Shown: piece by piece, positions 43,100 through 52,895 of the stretch
Layout of the letters: each line of letters begins with the position of its first letter
How positions within the stretch are numbered: position 1 is the stretch's first letter
NCBI GenBank assembly: GCA_008360955.1
Contig: LUCM01006633.1
Coordinates: 1-64,000, forward strand
Source: Fasciolopsis buskii
Taxonomy: Eukaryota > Platyhelminthes > Trematoda > Plagiorchiida > Fasciolidae
Reading direction: 5' to 3'
DNA: 64,000 bases
Program-made: the position numbers and the translations under genes
The notes under the pieces: model-generated
What the model saw: the letters and a program-made list of their open reading frames with translations, nothing else
The model's database searches: none
What the model was told of the DNA's origin: nothing

Positions 43100-45173
43100 A
43101 CGGTCGTGCTAAATTTGGGACGGTGGAGCTCTCATGGCTATTGATTCTAGTGGATACGGAACGAAAAGCGGATCGTGTTGAACTATGAGAGCGGCACTTT
43201 GGAAAATCGTTGTGCAGAGGATGTCAAAGAATTGTGTGAGCAAATTTCTCACATGCTGATAAGTGCTGATCACGTAAATTGAAGGACAGTTCAGTTGGTG
43301 GTATGAGAGAGGCGACAGCGTCCAAAGTGGACCTGTTAGATTTATCGGCAAACTGAAAAGGGTCGTCAGGAGGATACGTAGAAGAAGAAGAACTCAGGCG
43401 CTTACGTATAGCAAGCTCCGTCAGTTTAAAACCAGAAAAGGTTGAGGCGATGGAGTGAAAACGTTTTGCCAAAGCAGTAGAACTGTTAGATTTTGAGGTG
43501 TGAATAATGGTGACGGGTCGCCAGCAGTCATGGACTGGGGATGAACTTAATGATGAGTTAATCAGGGAAGCAAATGCACCCGTAAGAGCCACAGCACTAG
43601 GCTTTAAAACAGCTTAATACAGGCCGTCAGGACCAACCCCTGTGGTAATTTTTGTGATGCGGAGAAGGTCGAGCACTTCTTGCCTAGAAAAACTTGTAAT
43701 TCCCACATCGTGCTCTCCAAATATGACTGGGGTGTAAGTGGAAGAATGGATGAAAGCACGATTGAAGCTGTTAGCATCCGCAGAAGATTTCGCGTTTCTT
43801 TTTATTCCCCCGAAAGAGTCGAATGCCTTGCCACAGGAATCGATTGTTGTTACCGCTCAGGAGTTGGTTGGCGAATGTAGTATCCATGCGTTGGATTTCA
43901 GCCCTTCTTTGGAAATATGCCGCACTCTAGAGTTATTACGGGATTCGTAGAAGTGGTCCTTGCGTCGTCCAAGAGATTGCAGTTTCTGGGTGGAAATTCG
44001 GCCATTTGAGACGAATAGTGTTTCTAAGGCATAGTAGATATCAAAGATTGTGTTGGCCGTCTCTGTGAAGAGTTTGAAAATATCATTGAGCAGGGGTTCA
44101 AAAGAGAAACAGACAGATGCGAGTGAAAGGGATTTCTAAAAAACAAGGCTCTTGTATAAAAATTTACGGCGGTGAACTTGGATTTGATTTGTTTGCCTGA
44201 AGGAATGGGAAGCTGAGCTAGAGTATAACTTGGGCCTTAACAGAAGCAGTCGATGAGCGCTGCTTGAAACTGGAGCACGCAGTTTCAGGGAAAATAAATC
44301 TAAAATGGAGCCGCTTCTGGTAGGAGAAGCGAAAAGGTCATTCAAATCAAAGGCAGTCAGTGGCAAAGTAGATGCATGATTGAAATCACCTACATCAATA
44401 TGCAGATTATCCTCAAGAAAAGAAACAATAAATACTAGAAATGAGTCAAAAAAAGATGTGATATTGTGCTGCGAGCTAAGTGGAGCTATGTATAAATTCG
44501 TCATGATAGTGCTGGTATGGTGAGAAAAACTGGGATGACATTGTCACGAGACAGTCAATTCCGTTGAGAGACTACGTATGAACAAATTCGGGCTTGCCAG
44601 ACCAGAAGGAGCTCAGGTATTTTGCCACACCGAAACTCTGTCCTGCCGATGGACACTGAAGTTGTCTATCGACACAAGTGAATGAAAGATATCCGGGTTC
44701 AGCCACGATTCTTGTATACAGATGACACACGTGTGAACATGGATCGATGATTGAAGTTTCAGCGACAGGTCCGACATTTTCGTAACCAGAGAGAAGATGT
44801 TATCACTCAACACCGCCGGAATGGACATCTTGGCTGAAAGGGTACATTTGGGAGCTGCCTACCGGCCAGCACGAGTGCCTCGTTTAGATTGATTAGAAGG
44901 TCGTTGGGGTGCAGAAATACGGGATTCCAATAAATGTTGAGAAACGATACGGTTTTTGAACAAAAGTAATTCCGGGCGATTGTAGCGCCGAATGGAGAAC
45001 ATAATCATGCCAAATATCCGAAAACAAAACAAACCAGTCAAAGGGCGCGCGTACGATGTTCGGTGTGAGAATAAGCGGACTAATTTTGCTGAGTCGATAG
45101 AGCCGAAGGTGATCAGTTCATTATATTCTAACTGGTATTTCAGAAGAGTAGGATGAACCACGGATCTGGCCAC
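43100..45173 (-). mobile_element. Jockey/CR1-like LINE with endonuclease and RT start (LINE-4)
   Basis: Minus strand, high to low. Frame 45173-44859 is an N-terminal leader. Frame 44828-44613 has MSDLSLKLQSSIHVHTCVIC, IQESWLNPDI and SIDNFSVHRQDR (endonuclease start, catalytic E of QESWL). Frame 44504-44136 has NLYIAPLSSQHNITSFFDSF, IDVGDFNHA (DFN motif) and ASPTRSGSILDLFSL. The linker follows across shifts (IFDIYYALETLF). RT begins with GVGPDGL, ALTGAFASLINSSLSSSPVH, DCWRPVTIIHTSKS (43600-43480). The homology ends near 43100, before the catalytic motifs. Confidence 0.85.
44136..44504 (-). pseudogene. LINE-4 endonuclease fragment
   Basis: 122 residues containing IAPLSSQHNITSFFDSFLVF, IDVGDFNHA, PLTAFDLNDLF, PTRSGSILDLFSL. 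The GDFN catalytic motif is intact. The SDH motif near the end is worn (SSSAHRLL). It belongs with the N-terminal endonuclease frame at 44613-44828. Confidence 0.85.
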
Positions 45174-45179
45174 TGGATT

Positions 45180-46999
45180 GTGCGGAACAATACTCCCTTA
45201 ATGACCTGGGTATTGTACTGCGCAAAGGGTGCAGGGGCACCCTCGAGCAAAAACGTAAAACAGCAATGGGAACAGACTTTGTATCCTATGACTTCGACTT
45301 TATTTGGTTATTTTTAAAACTAGATGCGAAACTTCTTGTGTCTCAGTTGTCAGAGTGACTAGACTATAACCTAGGATTCCTTATATAAGCTTTTTGAGGG
45401 AAGTTTCTGACTGTAAGTGGAAGACGAATCACAATGGGTACGGGAAACGGCAACCGCGTAAGTAATACTTGTCTTTCGGATTTACGTCTGCCTAACTCGG
45501 ATTCCTGACAAATAAAAACCCGAGCACATATTTCTTTGGTTTCATCACAGTAGAACACTGAAAAATCTCTGTCTTTACGGCACCACATTAGTCCTAAATC
45601 AGGAAAACCGAAGTTGCAATGATCTCCTGGTAGTCAGTTTTGTTCAGGATCGCATAAGTTCATTTTAAAAGCTCTCACATCTTTATAAATCGGAAAGCTA
45701 ACTATGATACAGGGAGAAGCTTATGAGTACGTCAGGACGTTCTTTTGTAGTAATTCGGAGACCTTTATTCTGACGGCTAAGTCATGAGAGGAGGTGGTCG
45801 AATTGCCCAAAGCTTCAAGGGTTATAACTAGATGGGGGTGAATAACAGTTTGTATGATTAGATGATTCGTTAATCGCAGGGTAATGCTCTTAGATCGTGA
45901 TAAATAAAGCAGAACCACAATCCAGCCATTTTGATCGATATAGTTCACTTGATCGCTTAGAGATTTACTACTAGCATATCCACGTGTTCTTGAGTTCGGT
46001 TTGTTAGATGACTCCTGTCGATCTCTCTGCCAGGTCCAGAGTATGGAAATATGCATGCGTTTTGAAATCGATGAGTCTGTTGGGTAGTTAATATGAAATC
46101 CGATTTGGCGCTTAAGCACAGTCCCATTATCACAACAGTATTGACAGTTGGTCCGATGTATAATCTAAGACTATAGGAAATCCAACTACAGCGTTGTGAC
46201 AGCAAATTTTCCAGGCACGGTACAGGTAATGTTTCTGTTTTGTAAAAACAAATTTCATTGATAAAGGCTATCCAAGAGAACGGTAAATGTAAATTTTCAA
46301 GTTTTTCTTCTATCCCTTTTCTTATTCCCGGCCGATGTTAGCGATCTTGCATTCACTTCTCGATCGAAAATATAAAATTATGTGCTGCTGTTGGTGTAAT
46401 CCTGTGTTTAGCCATTTTTATTCACTGATAACAGATGACTGTTAACTTGTAGCGTTTGTCCGATAAACTGGGGAAATCATATACTAGTGGTACTGTGGAC
46501 TGTGCTAGGATGATTAAGCTGTAGGTTGATGAACTGATCGGCAGTCACATGAAACCAAAGGCTGGTTGCTATAACAACATGTGCTATTCTGTGTAGTCTA
46601 GTCGTGGTTTGAATTAATCACTTCGCAACATTTGGTAGGAAGAAACAAGGTTCGCAATCAAGAATCTAAAACAACTTATCATTCCCTATTTCCATCCAAG
46701 TATTTCATGGGCAAACGAAAAATTCTGGTCTACAATTATTTTAAGCCTCCAATCATTATTAACACATTGCGTAAAACAGCCAACGGGGATTTAAATTTTG
46801 AATTACGATTTTTGCTCAAATCTTATTAAAAGCGTGAATGAATGATGGATCTATGCAAGAACCAAATAGTAATTTAAATGGGATTTCACATACTTTCGGA
46901 CTTCGAATCCTTTCTGAAAGTCGGTTATCCCTGAACGACGAAAAACTTCCGTCTTAATTCTCATGTGGACTTATCATCCATTCACGTTTCTAAAAGTTC
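45180..46999. other. unassigned
   Basis: The frames 45364-45588, 45721-46119 (132 residues) and 45957-46205, all minus, have no motif I recognise. The region could contain host exons, but nothing supports that beyond length. Confidence 0.4.
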
Positions 47000-47410
47000 A
47001 GCAGAGATTCTAGTGCCACCTTGGCAAAAGTAGCGTGCAAGCATGAAGATAACTCAGTGCTAGAGTTCCGGATATGCATGCCTGTTTAGAGCCAATAGGC
47101 GGGAAATCTGTAGCGGAACATGGATTTATTCCTCCGGATAGCTTGTTTAACCGAACGTTGACCGCCAAGCACGGTCACCACTTGAGCATTGCTCGCGCAC
47201 GCCCCGCTCGCACGCCCCGCTCGCACGCTCCTGTCAAAATAAACTCAACCTGCTATCGCTTCCGACTGTCTTTTCCTTGAAACGGTCAAATGTCAGGGTT
47301 GCCAGTATTACAATCGTACGGAGCCGAGTAAGTGGTCACAAAGGTTAGGGGCAAACACAACGTAATACAAGATTCGCGTTAGGACAATCCGTTCTACAAA
47401 CCGTCATATG
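47000..47410 (+). repeat. solo LTR of gypsy-1 family
   Basis: Matches the reverse complement of 4080-4440, the LTR beside gypsy-1 gag. Shared: 'gcggaaca.ggatt', 'cggatag.t.gtttaaccgaacgttgac.gccaagc', 'cgctcctgt', 'gtcagggttgccagta', 'gta.gccgagtaag', 'ttaggacaa'. The AATAAA in 'caaaataaactcaa' fits the LTR polyadenylation site. Neither side shows gag or pol, so it is a solo LTR. Confidence 0.75.
47193..47231 (+). repeat. short tandem repeat gcacgccccgctc inside the LTR
   Basis: About two and a half copies of a 13-base unit (gctcgcgcac / gccccgctcgcac / gccccgctcgcac). The same position in the 4-kb LTR copy has a single worn copy (gctcacgcaagcttcgctc), so the unit expanded in this copy or contracted in the other. 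Confidence 0.7.
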
Positions 47411-47509
47411 CTTCCAGTGAAATTGTATACTTCCATCCATACGCAAAGCACACTACTGAAAACAAAAACTTTTCTTTTCAAATGGTGATCATTTTTTCAA
47501 CATCGTTGT
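47411..47509. other. short spacer
   Basis: Nothing recognised between the LTR and the fold-back element. Confidence 0.3.
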
Positions 47510-48300
47510 ATTTAAGATCAACACAACGTGGCGAATAAGCTCGTTTTCAGTTATTCGTATTCATGCCAATATATAATATTAAATATGGTTTGGAGATGGT
47601 TCAAGGGAAATTGTCGGTTTGCAGTCACATCAGTTCGCAACTCTAAGAATGTCTGTGTGTATGTTTAATTGATCAATTATCCAACGGAGACCGTCAAGTT
47701 CAATCAGTGGAACATTCCTTGCTGCACAGTTAAAAACTGTATTCACATCCAAACTGATCATGTTTCCAACGAAAGGACAGAGTGTCAGACTCTGCAGCGT
47801 CAGTCTGTGTGCATTCATTCACCTGCTCCTGTGGGACTAGGTCTATTGGCCGCACGACCAGGCGTTTGTCCGATCGCGTTCGTGAACACCACCCGGCTTG
47901 GTTGAGCACAGGAACAATTAAGACAATCACTAGCGCGGTGTGTTCACACTTAGTCGAGTCAAACCACTCAGTGAACTTGTCAATTGCCGCACCGTGAACA
48001 CAGCCGAAGCCGTGTCTATCCATTTGTGTAACCCCCTCTATGCGCTCAGAAACAATTTGTCCAGACTCTTGAACTTCCCTGGCCCACTTGTCATTATCCG
48101 ACAAGTGGTCTAAAACCTGATCGTGTGAAAAATTGGTCAATTACACATACACACGGATATTCTTAGAGTTGTGAACTGATGTGACTGAAACCGACAATTT
48201 CCATTAAACCATCTCCAAACCAAATTTAATGTTATGTATTGAAATGAATACGAATAACTGAAAACGAGCTTGTTCGCCACGTAGTGTTGTTCTCAATGTG
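47510..48300 (+). mobile_element. PLE fold-back carrying a GIY-YIG endonuclease between long inverted repeats
   Basis: The left arm 47510-47695 and right arm 48131-48300 are inverted copies of each other, about 170 bases at high identity by eye (shared: 'cgttttcagttattcgtattcat', 'ggtttggagatggtt', 'gaaattgtcggttt', 'agtcacatcagttc', 'aactctaagaat'). Between them lies a plus-strand GIY-YIG endonuclease remnant (47782-47997) and no RT. The arm tips match those of the fold-back at 52213-52573, which links the family. It is best read as an internally deleted PLE with terminal repeats in inverted orientation. Confidence 0.85.
47782..47997 (+). pseudogene. GIY-YIG endonuclease fragment of a PLE
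   Basis: 71 residues: FTCSCGTRSIGRTTRRLSDR followed by VREHHPAWLSTG, then SAVCSHLVESNH. In PLE endonucleases this is 'Y.C.Cg..YiGrT.r.L..Ri.EH.p.wl..g.......S.i..Hl...nH'. The YIG core reads SIG, and the Arg of the GRTTRRL helix is kept. The frame stops after the Ala-Pro at 47997, and homologous sequence continues in other frames. It would nick DNA for target-primed reverse transcription if intact. Confidence 0.8.
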
Positions 48301-49061
48301 CGCTGTGGGATTTAATTATGACACACTTAAGCGCAACAATTTCGGTCAGTTAGAGAACAGTTAATTATTCCATTTAGATGTCAGCACTGAACCACCGTAT
48401 TCCATTGCACCAGCTTCGTTGATGTGTAAGATTTCTCATATTCTGTGATACAATGAACGGCCTCGCAAATGGCCAGTCGTGTTAATAAACCGTCTAATGA
48501 TAATCTTATTCATTTTCAGCTCCATGCCTCGGTCTCTTAGTCTTTGTTGCTCGTCTGTGGTAATCCCTTGGTCATTGCTCAGACAAACACATCGGCACGA
48601 TACAATTTTGTCTTTTTGACAATACTTATTCGTATTTGTCAGCTTGACATTTGTGTTTCACTTCCTGGGTACCGTGGGGGAAAGCATTTCATAACCAAAT
48701 CCAAATCATCATTTTGCCAAACCCCGATGTGTTCTTGGTTTGGTATTTGTCAGGAAACCCGTATTTTACATCCACAATGAAACTTCACATAAAATAGACT
48801 TGTTGTAATCAGGCAGCACTTGTTTTACTTTGACTTTGCCTTACTAACATTCATACCGAATTTACCAATCTGTACATAGATGATTCTAGTAGGTCCAAAC
48901 ATTTCGGTCAGTGATGATTAATGAGCACTTAATCAAACCTGTTTGAGCGAAACAGACTTCCATTGGATGCCTTCTTTTTTCTAAAGACCGGCTATAAATC
49001 TTTGGTGAATTGTGACTTATTATGTCTTTATAGTGGTCCAGAATTGTGTCAAAGGACTCAT
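48301..49061. other. unassigned
   Basis: Nothing recognised. AT-rich. Confidence 0.4.
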
Positions 49062-49155
49062 AATTATGAATGATATAATGTTAATAACACAGCGTTGTTG
49101 GTAAATGTAATGCGCCAACATTTCGACTACCGTGGGTAGTTTTTCTCAAGGCAAG
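49062..49155 (-). repeat. PLE-2 3' terminal repeat
   Basis: A direct repeat of the 51758-51852 part of the 5' terminal repeat, from 'aattatgaatgatataatg' to 'tctcaaggcaag'. It lacks the roughly 60 outer bases ('atcaggaccaaacgacg...') found in the 5' copy. The helix 'actaccgtgggtagt' is conserved. Confidence 0.85.
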
Positions 49156-49302
49156 TTTTGCAATCAAACGACTGAGAAAAAGTTCACATGCCAACCGATG
49201 TTTAGTTGTCTTTGTGTGTTTGCGAATGTGTACTTTGAACTGTGGGTCGGGTGAGAGATTAGTTGTCCTTCACGTCATGAGTCGCCGTGGTGGTGGGGTC
49301 AA

Positions 49303-49690
49303 CTAGCGTGGTGACCTTTTGGAATGTTTGTTTCTCAAAAATGTTAAGGCTGCCCATATCTCTGAAATCTCTGCCCCGTCGTTCTGATTGATGCGTGTGG
49401 AGTGGGTACTCGTCGCCAGAGCCTCGGTAAATTTACGTTCAGTGCAGGTTATGAATCCACGTTGGAGTACTTTTGTGTTTTCATAATCTATGTTATGTCC
49501 CTCTGCTATGGCATGCAGAGCGATGGCTGAATCGCGCTCAAAATTTGATACGACCCCCTTATCCGAAGGTCTGCACTGTTCTTTCCTTCTGTCTTCTGTT
49601 ATCCGTGTCATCAGTTGTCTGCTGGTTTATCCAGTGTATTTTGCTGGGCATTCCTTGCAACTGATTTTGTAGATGCAGTTGGCTTGGTCT
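49303..49690 (-). pseudogene. PLE-2 GIY-YIG endonuclease
   Basis: Reads NCIYKISCKECPAKYTG, stop, TSRQLMTRITEDRR, then NFERDSAIALHAIAEGHNID and KVLQRGFITCTERKFTEALA. This is the PLE GIY-YIG order: IYKI.C..C...YiGqTsR.l..Ri, the DSAIA.HA...GH.I block, and the E of the E-x-R-K-x-x-EAL catalytic helix. One TAA (at 49628-49630) interrupts immediately after the YTG. The later part is a clean 102-residue frame. Confidence 0.9.
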
Positions 49691-50264
49691 TGCACACGGA
49701 CTTGATCTTTAGCCTTTGGTAAGTGGCGCTTTAAAGTATTATCCATCCGGAAGAAAGTGTGAATATCAGTCACTGAGGCCCTTTCTTATTGCTTCCGAAG
49801 TACCGGATCGGTACGGAATTCCGGCCGAGGCCGTTTTCTTTTTTCTTTCTTCGTCTTGGTTGTTGACAGGCAAGTCTTCGGTTGTTTTCTTATGAGGCGT
49901 GGCGGATAGTGATTGTCTTGCAAGATGTCGTCTAGACGTCTTAGTTCTTCTTTACGTTCGGCATCATCACCGCACAGCTTTTGAACTTTGTTGGCTAACG
50001 GGGAAATAAGTGTCCGTTTCACGCATTGTGGTTGAGCTGAACTGAAGTCCAAGTACTTATCTGAATGTGTGGATTTTCTGTGAATGATAATATTGGATTT
50101 TCGCGAGTCATCAACCTTCAGCCGGCAATCTAAGAAGCTGATGACTCTACTGATGTCTTCTGACTCCATTGTGAACTTAATAGATCTACATTGCTGATTG
50201 AAAGCTTAGAGAAAACAATCTTTTTGTACCGACTTGATGATTGCAAATGTATCGTCGACATACC

Positions 50265-51168
50265 TCACGCACCAGCGTGGGGGTGAATAAATTTCATTAG
50301 AGCTTTTGATTCAGCCGAGTGCAGGAAAAGGTTTGTTACACTGGGGGATATGGGAGATCCCATGGCCATACCATCCGTTTGTTTGCACAACTCATGTTTG
50401 GACGTGAAGTATGTTGACACGAGGCAAAGTTCCATACCCCTGATAATTTCGGATGGAGCTAGCACGGTTCGCTCTTCTGATATTAACAATGAATTTAAAT
50501 AGTGCAGACTGTCCTTAATGAGTGCACTCGTGTATAAAAAGACCACATCAAAACTCACAGCAACTTCAACGTTTTCTAGCTCAAAATCTTTCAGTATATG
50601 GGCGAATTCGAAAGCGTCATTGGTATGACTTACTGCTATCTTCTGACAGGGTTTCACTGAAATATTTTGCCAGTTTGTACGTTCCACAAGAAGGGTAGTC
50701 TACAATTGGACGAATGGGTATGTCGAGTTTGTGGATTTTTCGTTAGTCGTGAAATCTGCCAGGTCTGCTTGTTTTTGGCGTTAATGAGAACCACAGAGAT
50801 TTCCCGTGATTTTCCTTCAAGCCAGATAAGTACTTGTTTGCATGGGCCTTTGATTTGTTGAGCGATGCGTTCATTTTCTTCTTTCCTATTTTTTCATAAG
50901 GTCCATCCTGCAGGTGCTCGGCGACTTTTGATTCGTAATCCAATCTGTTGAGGATAACTGTAACATTCCCTTTGTCTGCTTTTGTGATGTAGATTGCTCG
51001 ATTTTCTTTTAGGTTCGTCAGTGCTTTCCTTTCCTCCACTCTGATATTTGGTGCAATTGGCTGTTGGTTCTTAGGAACATTGCACAACCTCAGCCTAGCT
51101 TGATTGGCGTTTTTTTCCGTGAGGTTCGATAAAACTTGTTCCAGTGTTGGCACAATTCCTTCAACCAT
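50265..51168 (-). pseudogene. PLE-2 reverse transcriptase
   Basis: Frames 51168-50743 and 50687-50265. The first has ALTNLKENRAIYITKADKGN VTVIL (PLE motif 'l..nk.i.I..aDKGn.tVi'), the second ENVEVAVSFDVVFLYTSALI (motif A, normally SFDVVSLFTNVP), YFTSKHELCKQTDGMAMGSP (motif B) and SPSVTNLFLHSAES. The VVFLY change and the stop after HPHAGA just before the YVDD box are decay. The RT is telomerase-like and primes on nicked DNA. Confidence 0.9.
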
Positions 51169-51694
51169 CAGCGATTTTCTTTGCAGATTGAAATTCAGAT
51201 CTTTTTACAGTAACTGTAACTCTGTAGATGTCAACGGTCTGCTGGATATGTTTACTGCGATATTTTAGCACTCATTATTGTAGGTTTTCTGACTGTTGAT
51301 TTTGATCCGTCCTCGGTCGTATTTTGCGGGATTAATTTCGCGAACTTGCCTTTCTGTTTTGTTTAGCATGTTTTAAACGCATGTAGTCGTCGTTGTTTAA
51401 CGATGGTTCGACCTTGTTTGAGGAATTCCGCTGGGAGCAAACGATTCAGACAGTCATCAATATCCCGTAGTCTGAAGCATGTTGAACGTATGTTTATTGT
51501 ACAGTCGTGAATACATTATAGGAACGTACGCGAAGCAACCAAGGCGGCATCCAAAGATCGAACTGAATTATCAGGAAGTCTAACAAAGAGAGTTTTGGGG
51601 ACATTAGACTGCAGACAACGTTGATTGAGTGTGCGGTGATTGATCCAGTTGGCAAGCTTCTTTCCCAGAGCAATCCGATTGATAACCAGTTTGT

Positions 51695-51855
51695 AAATAT
51701 CAGGACCAAACGACGTAACGAGTGTATCGAAAAATCGATGCGCTACGTATTAGTTTTAATTGTGAATGATATAATGTTAATAACACAGCGTTGTTGGCAG
51801 ATGTAATGTGCCAACGTTTCAACTACCGTGGGTAGTCTTTCTCAAGGCAAGACTC
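51695..51855 (-). repeat. PLE-2 5' terminal repeat with hammerhead-like hairpin
   Basis: On the minus strand it contains GACTACC-CAC-GGTAGT followed by TGAAACG, and then a hairpin GTTGGCA...TGCCAAC. The perfect helix plus GAAAC has the form of hammerhead stem II and its 3' core, as known in PLE terminal repeats, but the 5' core reads CTTGAGAAA instead of CUGANGA, so it is hammerhead-like only. The copy at 49062-49155 has the same structure. Confidence 0.75.
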
Positions 51856-52212
51856 ATAACTAATTTATTGTTCCAAATTTTGATGCATTCTGAGATCTAG
51901 ATTGGAGGATATTCTATGTAACTGATGAAAGTAATTGTCGTTGTTTGCTGGGTATAATTTCCTGAAGCAGTTCATATTTTTACCCAGGAAAAAAGAATAC
52001 ATATCCGTTTGTTTTATTACCTGAAACTAGATCCAGAGAGTTGTTCCCGATTATGGGAAAGAATCCGCTGATTGTTAGAGTTCCACCTAATTAGCGCTCG
52101 GTGCCAAGAAGGTTCACCAATGGTCTTCTAATCTTCATTTTATGGTCAACCGGAGATTCAATTTGCAAACGTCACCGTTGCAGTCCTTTTACGGCATACA
52201 CATTATAGCAAG
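51856..52212. other. unassigned
   Basis: AT-rich spacer between PLE-2 and the second fold-back. Nothing recognised. Confidence 0.35.
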
Positions 52213-52573
52213 AAATAAAGGGAATTCCGAATAATCTCACAGAGCACATTGAGAAACAACCCAGTGTGACGAGCAAGCTCGTTTTCAGTTCTTCGGAATC
52301 ATGCCAGTACATAACACTATATGATTTATTGTAGATGAAAAGGGGGATAATAGATTACAGTTCTACGGGTGTGAACAGCATCGCCCCAACCTATGATTTC
52401 GACCACCACTCGTTTCACACACACACACAAACACGCGCGCATACACACACACAACAGTGGACTTATTTTGGCTAATGGAACCGTAACATATCACCCCACC
52501 CTCTTTCATTTGCAGTAAATCGTACATAATGTTATGTATTGGCATGATTACGAATAATTGAAAATAAAGGGAA
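52213..52573. mobile_element. non-coding PLE fold-back with 12-bp target-site duplication
   Basis: aaataaagggaa occurs at 52213-52224 and again at 52562-52573, flanking the insert. Inside, 52277-52365 and 52475-52561 are inverted copies ('ttttcagttcttcggaatcatgcc', 'tacataacact', 'gatttattgtagatgaaa' versus the reverse complement of the right side). The tips match the arms of the GIY-YIG fold-back at 47.5-48.3 kb. The centre holds a CA/AC run and no coding frame. It is a non-autonomous derivative of the same family. Confidence 0.8.
52414..52455. repeat. CA dinucleotide microsatellite
   Basis: Imperfect (CA)n with CG interruptions (cacacacacacaaacacgcgcgcatacacacacac) in the centre of the fold-back element. 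Confidence 0.9.
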
Positions 52574-52689
52574 CAAAATTAATTCTCATTGGCACGAAAC
52601 CATTGCGCAGAAAGAAGCCTCACTATAATAAATATTTAAGGTGCAACATTTTAGGTGCAACATCATCATGTGGTGAAGTTCAATAAACC
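52574..52689. other. short spacer
   Basis: Contains an 'aggtgcaacat' duplication at about 52639-52670. Nothing else seen. Confidence 0.4.
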
Positions 52690-52895
52690 GTTCAGAGCTT
52701 ACCCGGTAGCGTAATGGCCAAGGCGTTCGACTCAGAATCGTTTGTCCCGGGTTCGCGTCCCAGTTCGGTCGCGGTGGATATGCACTGCTGACGATTCCTA
52801 ACATGGGTGAAACAGCTGTACAGTGCTTCCATGGTTTCTTTATGGTCAGTTGAGCGATGATATCACATAGTGAATTATTTCATGAATAAATATTT
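52690..52895 (+). mobile_element. tRNA-headed SINE with hammerhead ribozyme (SINE-HH copy a)
   Basis: The head has an A box (GGTAGCGTAATGGCCAAGG) and a B box (GGGTTCGCGTCCC) of a pol III promoter. It is followed by a complete type I hammerhead (52782-52826) and a tail 'agtgcttccatggtttcttt...agttgagcgatgatatcacatagtgaattatttcatga'. A second copy of hammerhead plus tail lies at 34040-34180. The layout (pol III promoter, hammerhead, tail) is that of the schistosome Sm-alpha SINE-like family, though I cannot say the sequences are homologous. Neighbours are PLE fold-backs. Confidence 0.88.
52782..52826 (+). ncRNA. type I hammerhead ribozyme
   Basis: Stem I GCACTG (52782-52787) pairs perfectly with CAGTGC (52821-52826). 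5' core CTGACGA (52788-52794, matching CUGANGA). Stem II TTCC...GGG (52795-52808), weak, with a U-U closing mismatch and a G-U pair. 3' core GAAA (52809-52812). Stem III is the palindrome ACAGCTGT (52812-52819). Cleavage would follow A52820 (rule UH). Stem III with only a two-base loop is the minimal form that is thought to work mainly as a dimer. Such ribozymes let the RNA cut itself into unit-length or circular forms. Confidence 0.9.

Larger units (their letters stand above)
49062..51855 (-). mobile_element. near full-length Penelope-like element with direct terminal repeats (PLE-2)
   Basis: Minus-strand order: terminal repeat (51855-51695), N-terminal region reading YKLVINRIALGKKLANWINH and RTLNQRCLQSNVPKTLFVRL (51700-51580), RT (51300-50265), C-terminal RT (50169-49786), GIY-YIG endonuclease (49690-49303), terminal repeat (49155-49062). 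The two terminal repeats lie in the same direction and share 'aatgatataatgttaataacacagcgttgttgg', 'atgtaatg', 'ccaac', 'actaccgtgggtag' and 'tctcaaggcaag'. Several stops and shifts make it non-functional, but the whole domain layout is present. Confidence 0.92.

Noticed and set aside
45721..46119. 132-residue minus-strand open frame as a host exon
   Set aside because: No recognisable domain, no supporting splice partner, length within what chance and AT/GC balance allow.
48176..48191. ctgatgtgactgaaac in the right arm of the 47.5-kb fold-back, like a hammerhead core with almost no stem II
   Set aside because: CUGAUGU deviates from CUGANGA, stem II would be about one base pair, and no stem I or III pairs could be drawn.
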